A DNA stretch of 64,000 bases from the NCBI RefSeq assembly GCF_000382405.1, contig NZ_KB908257.1, forward strand, positions 248,001-312,000, given 5' to 3'. The notes beneath the pieces were generated by a model, which saw nothing but the letters and a program-made list of their open reading frames with translations, ran no database searches and had not been told where the DNA came from. Position 1 is the stretch's first letter. Each line of letters starts with the position of its first letter. The stretch is from Mycobacterium sp. 141. GTDB taxonomy: Bacteria; Actinomycetota; Actinomycetes; Mycobacteriales; Mycobacteriaceae. Shown here piece after piece: positions 44,496 through 54,293 of this stretch. A program made the translations under genes and the position numbers.

Positions 44496-44673
44496 CTTGG
44501 AGAATCCGCAGCTAGTCGGTGGTTTCGCTACGCTGATCCAGCTCGTCATCAAAGGGCAGTTGCCCGTTCAAGCGGGCCAGTGGTGGGAACGCAGCAGCCC
44601 CGCTTACCTTTTCAGGGCGTGTCACCCGGGCGGGCACCGGTTCGCACCGGTCACGACGCGGGCCGAGAGCCGC

Positions 44674-45274
44674 TTACAGGTTCGGGTGGGCGTAGCCGAT
44701 ACAGGTGCCGGTGCGCACGTGTTTGCCCGGGCGGCCGTTGAGCAGCACGTTGGACTTGCGCTGGAAGACCATGACGAAATCCGAGCCGCCGAAGGCGAAG
44801 TAACCGAGCTCGTCGCCCTTGTGGACCGTGACGCCCTTGTCCGCGGTGATGACCACCGACGAGACCGGCCACATGCCCATCGACGTGCACCACCGACGGC
44901 GGCGTATCGAGGTAGGAGCCCCAGGCATTGTCGAAGTCGATTATCCACTGCGACAACGGCGTTAGCGGCTTTCCCTCATTGCCCGGCTGGACCTTGCTCT
45001 GCAGCGACTTGAGCGGCTCCTGGTCGAGGACGAAATAGAACTGGGTGACCTTCTGATAGGTGACGCGCTGGGTGCCGAGGGTGTCCGGTGCCCAGACCGC
45101 CAGGCCGTTGAGCCAGTCGATGTACGAATCGAAGTCGGTCAGATAGGCGAGATCCGGCACGTTGTAGCTCGCCACCGTGGCGATGGCCTCTTCGAACTTG
45201 TCCTTCCAGCCATTCGCTTTGACCAGGTCAACGAGTCTCCGAACGGCCGGTTGCATCTCGTGCATGAGTTCCAT
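44674..45274 (-). pseudogene. Phosphatidylserine-decarboxylase-family (PsiD-like) gene with internal deletion
   Basis: Leftward from ATG 45274 the frame gives MELMHEMQPAVRRLVDLVKA and WIIDFDNAWGSYLDTPPS, the N-terminal PSDC domain of PsiD-like decarboxylases. Near 44885 the reading shifts frame, and the remainder reads MWPVSSVVITADKGVTVHKG, ELGYFAFGGSDFVMVF, ending in TAA at 44674: the extreme C-terminus of a PSD. Roughly 180 residues, including the self-cleaving core, are missing. The gene is therefore dead, probably after one internal deletion that also changed the frame. Confidence 0.75.
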
Positions 45275-45678
45275 CCTTGGGGATCCAGAAAAAGCGTGCG
45301 GCACCCGCTCCGCTGAGGCGCCGATACCTTGCATGAAACACGGCCGCGGAGGGGCCGGACGGAAATGACACGCTGGGGTTTTTGCGTGTCACTAACTAAA
45401 ACAAGGGAAACGAGCAGCGGGCGCCCCGCGGCCGGATTCCTGACCGGGAACTGCCGGGGTCCCAGGCCGGTCTGGAACGCGATCTGCGCGCCGAGAACGC
45501 CAGTACCCCGGACGAGCACGTCGCTGATGTCACTCACCGGTCTGGTTTGTCCCTGGAATTTGCTATCCCCTCGATCGGGGTCAAACTTCCCCATGAATTG
45601 GGGGGCCAAAAGCCCGGGGAATGCCGGAGTTCGACGCATACCCGGGATCGGCGGGGCCTGCCAGCTAGGCTCGCTCGA
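45275..45678. other. 404-bp intergenic region between PSD remnant and Ntn hydrolase
   Basis: No convincing gene is seen. It holds a perfect 8-bp-arm hairpin (TGACACGC/GCGTGTCA, 45366-45391) and, directly before the hydrolase ATG, TAGGCT followed by 7 nt, as in leaderless promoters. Confidence 0.5.
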
Positions 45679-46710
45679 ATGTGCACACGAGTCATCTGGC
45701 CCGACGCAGGCGATGCGGTCCTGGTCGGCAGGAACATGGACTTCCACAAGGACCTGATGACCAACCTTTGGAAGCAGCCGCGCGGCGTCTCCCGCGATGA
45801 CGGGGCGTCGGGCAAGCTGACCTGGACCTCGAAGTACGGCAGCGTGATAGCCACCGCCTACGACATCGTCACCACGGACGGGATGAACGAGTCGGGCCTG
45901 GCCGGCCACATCCTGTGGCTGGCGGAGTCCAGCTACGGCGAGCCGGATCCCAACCGCACCCAGCTCAGCCAGTCGATGTGGCTGCAATACTTCCTGGACA
46001 ACTTCGCCACCGTGGCCGACGCCGTCGCCTGGATCGCCGAGACGGATGTGCAGGTGGTGCAGATGGACGATCCCACCGGCGGTGCTCGCCCGGGCTTGCA
46101 TCTGGCTCTCGATGACGCCACCGGCGACTCGGCGATCATCGAGTACATCGACGGGCAGCCGAAGGTCTATCACTCCAGGGACTACCGGGTGATGACCAAT
46201 TCACCGACGTTCGACCAGCAGTTGGAGCTGGTCAAGTCCTTCCGAGGACTGGGCGGCGACGAGCCGCTGCCCGGCGACACCCAGGCCGCCGACCGGTTCG
46301 CTCGGGCCAGCTTCTATGTCGCCCGGCTGCCCAAGCCGTCGAGTCAGGTGGAAGCGATCGCCGGCATGTTCTCGGTGATCCGCAACGCCGCCCAGCCCTT
46401 CCGCATCCCGGATCCCGGTAAGCCGGAAGCTTCGCAGACCATTTGGCAGGTGGTTCTGGACCTGACCAACAAGCGGTACGTCTACGAGTCGACCACCCGC
46501 CCCAACATCGTCTGGGTGGACCTGGCCGACCTCGACTTCTCCGAGGGCAGCCCGCAGCTCAAACTCGACCTGATGAGCGACCTTGCGGTCCAGGGCGGTA
46601 TAGCCGGGAATGTCAGCGACAAGTTCGCGGACAAGGGACCGATCACGTTCCTGTCGCTGACCCTGGAGCGTGAGCTGGAGAAGGCGGCGACCAAACCGGC
46701 CAAGAGCTGA
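45679..46710 (+). CDS. Linear-amide C-N hydrolase (choloylglycine hydrolase family, Ntn)
   Basis: The 343-residue protein begins MCTRVIWPDAGDAVLVGRNM; Cys2 becomes the N-terminal nucleophile after Met removal, with Arg4 and the GRNMDF stretch typical of bile-salt hydrolase/penicillin V acylase relatives. TTDGMNESGLAGHILWL and YRVMTNSPTFDQQL (Asn-containing) fit the fold. It hydrolyses an unidentified amide, possibly acyl-homoserine-lactone-like or conjugated lipid substrates. No signal peptide is possible given Cys2. The ATG appears to be the 5' end of a leaderless mRNA. Confidence 0.85.
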   Translation: MCTRVIWPDAGDAVLVGRNMDFHKDLMTNLWKQPRGVSRDDGASGKLTWTSKYGSVIATAYDIVTTDGMNESGLAGHILWLAESSYGEPDPNRTQLSQSMWLQYFLDNFATVADAVAWIAETDVQVVQMDDPTGGARPGLHLALDDATGDSAIIEYIDGQPKVYHSRDYRVMTNSPTFDQQLELVKSFRGLGGDEPLPGDTQAADRFARASFYVARLPKPSSQVEAIAGMFSVIRNAAQPFRIPDPGKPEASQTIWQVVLDLTNKRYVYESTTRPNIVWVDLADLDFSEGSPQLKLDLMSDLAVQGGIAGNVSDKFADKGPITFLSLTLERELEKAATKPAKS

Positions 46711-46819
46711 CGGACGGGGGGCAACCGCGATCGGGTTATGCCTGCGCGTCGGCGAATTCGCAGAACGCCGCGCCACGGGCGGGCGAAGCGATGGACCGAA
46801 CACTATTGACCAGCCGGCG

Positions 46820-47380
46820 TTATGACGCCTCCCACGCCATATCCCAGAACTGCACTTCGAGGTGGAGCACCTCGGCGACCAGTGTGTCGTACCCGTTCAC
46901 CGCGAGCCCGGCGAGACCGTCGACATAGCTGGCGAATTCCGGCACCGTCCAGTGCGCGACGAACTCCCCGAACGGCGAGGTCGGCGATGCCGCGGATCTC
47001 CATGCCAGTAGGTAGACCCGCTCGATGGCCCATAGCGCGGTGACGGCCGCGTCGTAGGGCTCGTTGTCGAGCCGTCGCAGCAGTTCCCGGTAGGCCAGCG
47101 TCGCCGGCAGCGGTGCGGCCGGCAGTTCGATGTGGCGCTGCGCGGCCTGCTCGTCGAACCAGTCCAGTTCGGCAACCAGTGCCGCGCACCCGCCCGCCAG
47201 AACCGTCTGCGCCGGCCGGGGTGCCCGCGCCAACAGTCGGGCCTGAAAGGTCAGCAGATCGGCGACAAACAGCGCATCCTGTGCAAGCCATCGGTCGAAT
47301 GCCGCGTCGGAGATGTTGCCGTCGCGCACGGCGTCCAGGAAGGTATGCCGGGTCGCGGCAGTCCAGAGGTCATCGAACAC
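46820..47380 (-). CDS. TenA/thiaminase-II-like helical protein
   Basis: The 186-residue all-helical protein starts at GTG 47380 (VFDDLWTAATRHTFLDAVRD) and has GNISDAAFDRWLAQDALFVA, LDWFDEQAA and ALWAIERVYLLAWRSA, the TenA/PQQC pattern. TenA proteins salvage thiamine pyrimidine; the usual catalytic cysteine is not obvious here, and LAGGCAALVAE offers the only Cys, so activity is uncertain. It stands alone between the hydrolase and the DUF4010 gene. Confidence 0.75.
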   Translation of the reverse strand: MFDDLWTAATRHTFLDAVRDGNISDAAFDRWLAQDALFVADLLTFQARLLARAPRPAQTVLAGGCAALVAELDWFDEQAAQRHIELPAAPLPATLAYRELLRRLDNEPYDAAVTALWAIERVYLLAWRSAASPTSPFGEFVAHWTVPEFASYVDGLAGLAVNGYDTLVAEVLHLEVQFWDMAWEAS

Positions 47381-47491
47381 TTCACGGACTTTAATCGTGG
47401 AGCACTCGGCCCTGGCCGTCGCGCCGAGAATGACGAGAGGGTCGTTGCCGACGTTCGGTAGCGACCCTGGTGTCAGTTTCGGCGCGGGCCT

Positions 47492-48754
47492 TCATCCCAG
47501 AGCCACGGTCAACGTCAGCGCGGCAGCGAATACCGCTGTGGGAGCGGCGATTGCAGCCAGGAACGCCAGCCCGAAGCGATGACCACCCGTGGCGAAGGCC
47601 AGTGCTGCCTTGACCAGCAGATTGGAGCCCAGCGCCGCCGCGATGGCGACGAGCGTGGCATTGACCGCAACGTCGCCGTTGGCGGCCAGGCTGGCAGCGG
47701 CGACCGCCCCGGCGTGAGCATCGGCCAGACCCGCGGCGAACGCGGTGAGCACGAGCCCGTTGGGGCCGAGCACCTCGGCCGCCCACCGGCTGACGAGCAA
47801 AGCCAGGGTCAGCATCGCGGCGAGCACCAGCGCGGGTCGCAGTACGAACGGGCGACTTGTGGGCCGAACCGGAGCATCGTCGGTCTCCTCGGTCTCGTCA
47901 TCCGGCTGGCGGGCGCCTCGATAGACGAACCAGGCGACCCCTACGAGCACGAGCGCGCCGGCAAGGACCGGGGGCCACAAGCGCCGCAGCACGTCGATGT
48001 CGACCACGCCGATCACCATCAGAAGCTGCACGAAGGTGGCGAGGCTCGCGACCAGCGCGCTGGCCAGCGGCGCGCGCAGCCCGGCCGCTGTTCGGCTGAG
48101 CCGGCCCATCGACGCGGTCGTCGAAGTTGCCGAGACGAAACCGCCGGCCATACCGGTGACCAGCAGCCCGCGTTGCGGACCCAGTGCCCGCACACCGATG
48201 TAGCCGACCCAGCCGATGCCGGTGAGCAGGACGACGAGCAGCCAGATCTTCGCCGGGTTGAGCGCGCCATACGGTCCGAGCGCTCGGTCCGGCAGGAGCG
48301 GCAGGATCACGAATCCCACGACGAAGAACTTGATCGCGTCCTCGAGTTCCACCTCACTGACGATCTCGCGGACGAAGCGGTGGATCCGGGCCTTGGATAC
48401 CAGTAGCCCGGCAACGACCACGGCGAGTGCCACGGCCTCGGCGGGGCGGGTGTAGGCAAGGGCGCCGAGCAGACAGGCGACGAGCCCGGCGATCTCGGTG
48501 GTGGTTCCCGGGTCGTCCGTGCTGGTACGGAAGTAGGCGACCGCCAGCAATGCCGCGACACCGGCCGAGCCGGCCGCCACAGCCCATGTGTCGATGCTGG
48601 CAGCGATGGCTCCGACCAGCGACAGCAATGCGAAGGAGCGTGAGCCGGCGGGCAGTTTGCGGGCCTGGCTGCGTTCCCGTTCGAAGCCGAGCAGCAGGCC
48701 GATGGCCAACGCGACGAGGAACGGCTCGAAGTGCTGCCAGCTCACGAGGATCAC
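47492..48754 (-). CDS. MgtC/SapB-DUF4010 membrane protein
   Basis: The 420-residue polytopic protein starts VILVSWQHFEPFLVALAIGLLLGFERERSQ, where the GLLLGFERE stretch is the MgtC/SapB N-terminal motif, followed by RSFALLSLVGAIAA. The C-terminal half is DUF4010 (GGFVSATSTTASMGRLS, FAAGLADAHAGAVAAASLAA). About 12 TM helices are expected. Transport or magnesium-stress roles are suggested for relatives; the substrate is unknown. Confidence 0.85.
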   Translation of the reverse strand: MILVSWQHFEPFLVALAIGLLLGFERERSQARKLPAGSRSFALLSLVGAIAASIDTWAVAAGSAGVAALLAVAYFRTSTDDPGTTTEIAGLVACLLGALAYTRPAEAVALAVVVAGLLVSKARIHRFVREIVSEVELEDAIKFFVVGFVILPLLPDRALGPYGALNPAKIWLLVVLLTGIGWVGYIGVRALGPQRGLLVTGMAGGFVSATSTTASMGRLSRTAAGLRAPLASALVASLATFVQLLMVIGVVDIDVLRRLWPPVLAGALVLVGVAWFVYRGARQPDDETEETDDAPVRPTSRPFVLRPALVLAAMLTLALLVSRWAAEVLGPNGLVLTAFAAGLADAHAGAVAAASLAANGDVAVNATLVAIAAALGSNLLVKAALAFATGGHRFGLAFLAAIAAPTAVFAAALTLTVALG

Positions 48755-48877
48755 CCTATGCGTCGGCGGCTTTCACCCTGTACTCGTAACCGGCAGCAAC
48801 GTCCTAAGTCCGATGCCGGTGATCGGTTGGCGCGAGGCGACTACGCTGCGGATACGGGGCGAAAGGGCCGATGAAGC

Positions 48878-49150
48878 GTGACGACGATGGTTGACCGTGC
48901 CTGGTTGTTTCGGGGGTTAGTGGCCTGCTGGGCTCTCGCGGTCGCCGGCGCCCCGGCTGCTATGGCTCAGCCGTCCGACACCGACGGCATCGAAGTGCGT
49001 TCGGGCGGACCGGTGCCCACGCTCAACGGTGTGCCCTGTGTGTCCGGACATCTCGGGACGTGCCTGAGTTTCCTGCAGAACAACCCGCCCGGCATGAGGC
49101 CGGTGGCGCCGCGGTCCGGCGTGGGTCACAGTCCGACGGTGCGCCGCTGA
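48878..49150 (+). CDS. Small secreted protein
   Basis: The 90-residue product starts at GTG 48878 and carries a signal peptide (AWLFRGLVACWALAVAGAPA, cleavage near AMA-QPS). The mature part is about 60 residues with two cysteines (VPCVSGHLGTCLSF) and a Pro/Arg tail. No family is recognised. It is upstream of the hydrolase-SDR operon. Confidence 0.55.
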   Translation: MTTMVDRAWLFRGLVACWALAVAGAPAAMAQPSDTDGIEVRSGGPVPTLNGVPCVSGHLGTCLSFLQNNPPGMRPVAPRSGVGHSPTVRR

Positions 49151-49255
49151 CGCTGCCCGGAATGAGTGACGCCGACAAGACCGATTTCCGCAGGCGCCTG
49201 CTCGGGGGCTCTACCCGCAATTCTTGCGCGTGCCGGTACCGGCGCGTACCGTAGC

Positions 49256-49273
49256 CGGTACTTTGCAGTACCG
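49256..49273. promoter_or_regulatory. Palindrome before the hydrolase-SDR operon
   Basis: CGGTACT-TTGC-AGTACCG has perfect 7-bp arms and ends 12 bp before the ATG at 49286, overlapping the GAGGAGG ribosome site region. It could be an operator or an mRNA hairpin. Confidence 0.45.
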
Positions 49274-49285
49274 AGGAGGTTCGGC

Positions 49286-50170
49286 ATGACGACGCAGCAC
49301 CTCGTCGACGTCGGTCGCGGAATATCGCTGTGCTACGAGCAGTTCGGTGATCCGGCCGACCCACCCATCGTGCTGATCGCCGGGCTGGGGCAGCAGCTGC
49401 ACTCGTGGCCTGACGATCTGGTCGCCGATCTGGTCGCGCGGGGCTACCACGTGACGCGCTTCGACAACCGCGATGTCGGCCGGTCCACCCACATGTCGTT
49501 CCGGCCGCCGCGCCCCTTGGCAATCGTTCGGGGCGGCAACGATTCGCGGCAATATCACCTCGGCGACATGGCCCACGACACCGTGGGTCTGCTGGATGCG
49601 CTGGGGTTGGCAGACGCTCACCTGGTCGGAGTGTCGATGGGCGGCATGATCGCGCAGACGGTCGCCGCGCATTACCCGGGCCGCGTGCGGACGCTGACCT
49701 CGATCATGTCCAACACCGGTGCGCCCCGGATCGGCAGACCCGCGCCGTCGACCTGGTTTCGGATGGCCACCCGGCGTCCTGCGCGCACCCGTGCCGAAGC
49801 TGTCGACAGTGCGGTCAAGGTGTTCCGGCACATCGGCTCGCACGGTTTTCCGTTCGACGAGGACTGGGTCCGCGAGAAGGCCGGCAAGGACTGGGATCGC
49901 GACCCTTCCGCGGCTGGGATCTCGCGACAACTCGCCGGCATCTTCGCCTCCGGGGATCGCACCGCCGAACTCGCGCAGATCGATGTGCCGACACTGGTGA
50001 TCCACGGCGACCGCGACCGTATGGTGCACCCGACCGGCGGCGCGGCCACTGCTCGGGCCATCCCGGGAGCGCGACTGGAGACCATCACCGGCATGGGGCA
50101 CGATCTACCGCGCGGAGCGTGGAATCAGCTGGTGGAACTCGTCACCCAACACACCAAGGAGAACTTGTGA
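49286..50170 (+). CDS. Alpha/beta-hydrolase
   Basis: The 294-residue protein has IVLIAGLGQQLHSWPD (oxyanion region), the nucleophile elbow VGVSMGGMIAQ, an acid in TLVIHGDRDRMVHP and the late histidine GMGHDLP, so the triad is complete. It resembles TAP-like/3-oxoadipate-enol-lactonase-type esterases of mycobacteria. ATG 49286 follows GAGGAGG. The stop overlaps the SDR gene (GTGA), so the two are co-translated. Confidence 0.88.
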   Translation: MTTQHLVDVGRGISLCYEQFGDPADPPIVLIAGLGQQLHSWPDDLVADLVARGYHVTRFDNRDVGRSTHMSFRPPRPLAIVRGGNDSRQYHLGDMAHDTVGLLDALGLADAHLVGVSMGGMIAQTVAAHYPGRVRTLTSIMSNTGAPRIGRPAPSTWFRMATRRPARTRAEAVDSAVKVFRHIGSHGFPFDEDWVREKAGKDWDRDPSAAGISRQLAGIFASGDRTAELAQIDVPTLVIHGDRDRMVHPTGGAATARAIPGARLETITGMGHDLPRGAWNQLVELVTQHTKENL

Positions 50171-51027
50171 GCAAGCGTCGAACCATCAGCGGCCGCACCG
50201 TGGTCATCACCGGGGCCGCGTCCGGCATCGGGCGCGCTCTGGCGCAACGTCTTTCGGCGCACTCCTGTCCGGTCGCGATCGCCGACGTAGATGAACCGGG
50301 GCTCAAGGAGACCGAGGCCAGTTTGGCGGGTCCGGTGCTGACGCGGGTGCTCGACGTGCGGGACGCTGCTGATCAGCGGCGGTTCGCCGATGAGGTCATC
50401 GAGTGGGCCCCGCAACCGCTCGGCGCGGTGTTCAACAACGCCGGCGTCGCAGTCGTCTCCAATGTGCTCGACGCCGTGCCGGAGGACGATCAGTGGCTGT
50501 GGGACATCAACTTTAACGGCGTCGTCAACGGGACACGGGCGTTCCTGCCGATTCTGGCCAGGCAGGACGAAGGCGTGATCGTCAATACGTCCAGCGTATT
50601 CGGTTTGGTCGGGATGCCAGGTCAAAGTGCTTACTGCTCAGCGAAATTCGCCGTCCGCGGGTTCACCGACGCGTTGCGGCAGGAGCTGCGCGGCACCGGG
50701 GTGTCAGCCGTCAACGTGCACCCGGGAGGGATCAACACCAACATCGTGCGCAACGCCCGCTTCCGTCAGGATCCGGAGGGCCGGGGTCGCGACCAGGCGC
50801 AGATGGCCGACGACTTTGCCGCCATCACCCTGACCCAGCCGGATAAGGCGGCCCAGATCATCCACCGCGGGGTCGAGGCCGGCAAGGCGCGGATCCTGGT
50901 CGGTCCGGACGCTTACGTGTTCGATGCGCTGGCCCGCATCGCCCCGACGCACTACTACGACGTGATCGGCTTCGCACAGTCCCGGTTACGCGGCCTGGCG
51001 CGGAAAGGCGAGCCCAGCCATCGGTGA
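50167..51027 (+). CDS. Short-chain dehydrogenase/reductase
   Basis: The 286-residue SDR has the cofactor motif VVITGAASGIGRALAQRL, NNAGV, and the catalytic SxnYxxxK set (TSSVFG, then YCSAK). VADVDEPGL-like Asp after beta2 (AIADVDE) suggests NAD(H). It probably oxidises or reduces an acyl or hydroxyl substrate delivered by the coupled hydrolase. GTG 50167 overlaps the previous stop. Confidence 0.88.
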   Translation: MSKRRTISGRTVVITGAASGIGRALAQRLSAHSCPVAIADVDEPGLKETEASLAGPVLTRVLDVRDAADQRRFADEVIEWAPQPLGAVFNNAGVAVVSNVLDAVPEDDQWLWDINFNGVVNGTRAFLPILARQDEGVIVNTSSVFGLVGMPGQSAYCSAKFAVRGFTDALRQELRGTGVSAVNVHPGGINTNIVRNARFRQDPEGRGRDQAQMADDFAAITLTQPDKAAQIIHRGVEAGKARILVGPDAYVFDALARIAPTHYYDVIGFAQSRLRGLARKGEPSHR

Positions 51028-51047
51028 CGTTTGGTCGGCACACAGCT

Positions 51048-51065
51048 GACTGACAGACATCAGTC
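51048..51065. promoter_or_regulatory. Palindrome overlapping the ctaG-like promoter
   Basis: GACTGA-CAGACA-TCAGTC has perfect 6-bp arms. CATACT, a leaderless-type -10 located 7 nt before the ATG at 51080, follows directly, so a bound protein would cover the promoter. Confidence 0.45.
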
Positions 51066-51079
51066 GCATACTGTCGCCC

Positions 51080-52039
51080 ATGCGCACCGCGGTCGGGCCT
51101 CTGACAGTGCAGACTGTCCTGACGTCGTGGCAGTTCGATGTGGTGTCGGTGGTCGCGGTCCTGGCGCTGACGGCCGGCTACGGCTGGTGTGTGCGACGCA
51201 GTGGTCTGCGCGGCCGAGCTGTGTGGTGTTTCGGCGTTTCCATGCTGCTTTGGTTGCTGGCCACACTCAGCATGATCGGGGTCTACGCGTACGTGCTGTT
51301 CTGGGTGCGCGCCCTGCAGGTGGTGCTCCTGCTGTTGGTGGTCCCGTTCTTCCTGGCCTCGGCCACCCCGGTCACCGCCTTGCGCGGCGCCCTGAGCCCC
51401 GCGGGACAGGGCCGGCTGGACCGGCTGCTTGCCGGCCGGCTCGCCCGGGTGCTGCTGCACCCGGCAACCACGTCGATTGCCATGTTGGGAACGCCGTGGC
51501 TGCTGTACCTGACCCCGTGGTACACAGCCGCGCTGCAGCAGCCCGTGCTGGCGGCAGCCACCCGAATACTGTTGGTGATCATCGGGTTCGGCTATTTCTA
51601 TGCCCGGCTACAGGCCGATCCGGTGCCCAAACGGTATTCCCAGCTGATATCGCTGCTGATCAGTGTGGCGGAGTCGATCGGCGACGGCGTCCTGGGCATC
51701 GTGCTATGGCTGGGGCCCTTGATCGCACCGGCGTACTACACCGCGCTGCAACGGGATTGGGGCCCGAGCCTGCGCACGGACCAGGTGATCGGCGCGGGTG
51801 TCCTGTGGATCCTCGGCGATGTCCTGGGAGTGCCGTTCCTGATTGTGCTGATGCGGGCGCTGTCGGCCGACGAGAAAAAACACGCCGTCGAGGTCGATGC
51901 CGAGTTGGACCGTGCCGAGGCGCAAGTCGAGAACGCGCTTCCGACTGACGATACCGATGGGTCGGTCGAGGAGCCGGCCCGTACTGCGCTGTGGTGGGAG
52001 GCCGACGAGCAACTGGCCCAACGGTTTCGCCGCAAGTAG
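51080..52039 (+). CDS. CtaG-like (caa3_CtaG) membrane protein
   Basis: The 319-residue protein has seven or eight TM helices and caa3_CtaG features: GVYAYVLFWVRALQVVLLLL, LLHPATTSIAMLGTPWLLYL and TPWYTAAL. Members assist copper insertion into cytochrome oxidase or transport copper. An acidic cytosolic tail (VEVDAELDRAEAQVENALPT) follows the last helix. The transcript is probably leaderless. Confidence 0.85.
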   Translation: MRTAVGPLTVQTVLTSWQFDVVSVVAVLALTAGYGWCVRRSGLRGRAVWCFGVSMLLWLLATLSMIGVYAYVLFWVRALQVVLLLLVVPFFLASATPVTALRGALSPAGQGRLDRLLAGRLARVLLHPATTSIAMLGTPWLLYLTPWYTAALQQPVLAAATRILLVIIGFGYFYARLQADPVPKRYSQLISLLISVAESIGDGVLGIVLWLGPLIAPAYYTALQRDWGPSLRTDQVIGAGVLWILGDVLGVPFLIVLMRALSADEKKHAVEVDAELDRAEAQVENALPTDDTDGSVEEPARTALWWEADEQLAQRFRRK

Positions 52040-52067
52040 CAACCAGGACGTTGATCGGGGCACCCCT

Positions 52068-53315
<1,248 letters not shown>

Positions 53316-53325
53316 GCCCGCTATA

Positions 53326-53340
53326 GGGACCTTCGGCCCT
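53326..53340 (+). promoter_or_regulatory. DosR-box-like palindrome
   Basis: GGGACCTTCGGCCCT closely matches the dormancy regulator DosR consensus (GGGACTTTNGGCCCT-like). It lies 34 bp before the first universal stress protein, a classic DosR target class. Confidence 0.75.
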
Positions 53341-53374
53341 GCCACAGTCTCGGGGCCGCGGCGAGTATGGGGGC

Positions 53375-54268
53375 ATGGCTTCCTCGGATGGACCCGTCGT
53401 CGTCGGAATCGACGGCAGTGACTCGGCGATCAACGCCGCTCGGTGGGCGGGCGCAGTCGCCGACCGGTACGGCGCGCCACTGCAGATCGTGTATGCGCTG
53501 CCGACCATCGGCCGCAACCTGAGCCTCAGCCTGGCCGCGATCACCGCGGCCATGATGTCGTATCAGCGAGATTGCGCCGACCTCTACCTCAAGGCCGCTG
53601 CCGACGCCGTTCGATCGGACCGGCCGGAGCTCGCGATCACGACGGCTTCGGTGGACGAACCTGCCGACGAGGCACTCGTCGCAGCCAGTCGTGGAGCACG
53701 CCTGGTGGTGTTGGGCGGCAAGCCGGTTACGCCGGCGGCGGCGCTGCTGCTCGGCTCTGTCTCACTGGCCGTGGCGACGCGGGCGGTGTGCCCCATGGTG
53801 GCGTTTCGAGGGGATCGGGTCGCACCGGATGACAGCCCGGTCGTCGTGGGAGTGGATGACAGCCACGCCGCAGTCGCGGCATTGGGTGCGGCGTTCGAGT
53901 TCGCGGACAGGTTCGGGGCCGACATCAGGGCGGTGCGCTCGCTGTCGCTGACACCGCCCGCCGAAGCCGGAGTCACGATCCCGTTCCTGATCGACTGGGA
54001 AGGCCTCGAAGCCGCCGAACTGGCTTCCTTGGCAGAAACGGTCGACATCGCGAACAGGACGCACCCGTCCGTCGACGCGAAGTGCTTTGTCGAAGCGGCG
54101 TCTCCGGCCAAAGCAGTGTTCCAGCATGCCGCCGACGCTCAGCTCATCGCGGTGGGAACCAGGGGCCGCAATGCGGTGGCCGGCACTGTGCTCGGGTCCA
54201 CCAGCCTCAACATGCTGCATCACAGCTCGGTGCCGGTGCTGATCTGTCGCGCCGCCGACCAGTTGTAA
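53375..54268 (+). CDS. Tandem universal stress protein 1
   Basis: The 297-residue protein has two Usp domains (1-145, 153-297). The first opens VVVGIDGSDSAINAARW but its nucleotide loop reads GGKPVTPAAALLLGSVS, lacking the usual glycines; the second (VVVGVDDSHAAVAALGAAFE) has GTRGRNAVAGTVLGSTS. ATP binding is therefore doubtful in domain 1. The DosR-like box implies induction by hypoxia or nitric oxide. A second usp follows 25 bp downstream. Confidence 0.9.
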   Translation: MASSDGPVVVGIDGSDSAINAARWAGAVADRYGAPLQIVYALPTIGRNLSLSLAAITAAMMSYQRDCADLYLKAAADAVRSDRPELAITTASVDEPADEALVAASRGARLVVLGGKPVTPAAALLLGSVSLAVATRAVCPMVAFRGDRVAPDDSPVVVGVDDSHAAVAALGAAFEFADRFGADIRAVRSLSLTPPAEAGVTIPFLIDWEGLEAAELASLAETVDIANRTHPSVDAKCFVEAASPAKAVFQHAADAQLIAVGTRGRNAVAGTVLGSTSLNMLHHSSVPVLICRAADQL

Positions 54269-54293
54269 AACTCTGCGAGCAAAGGAGATTCAG

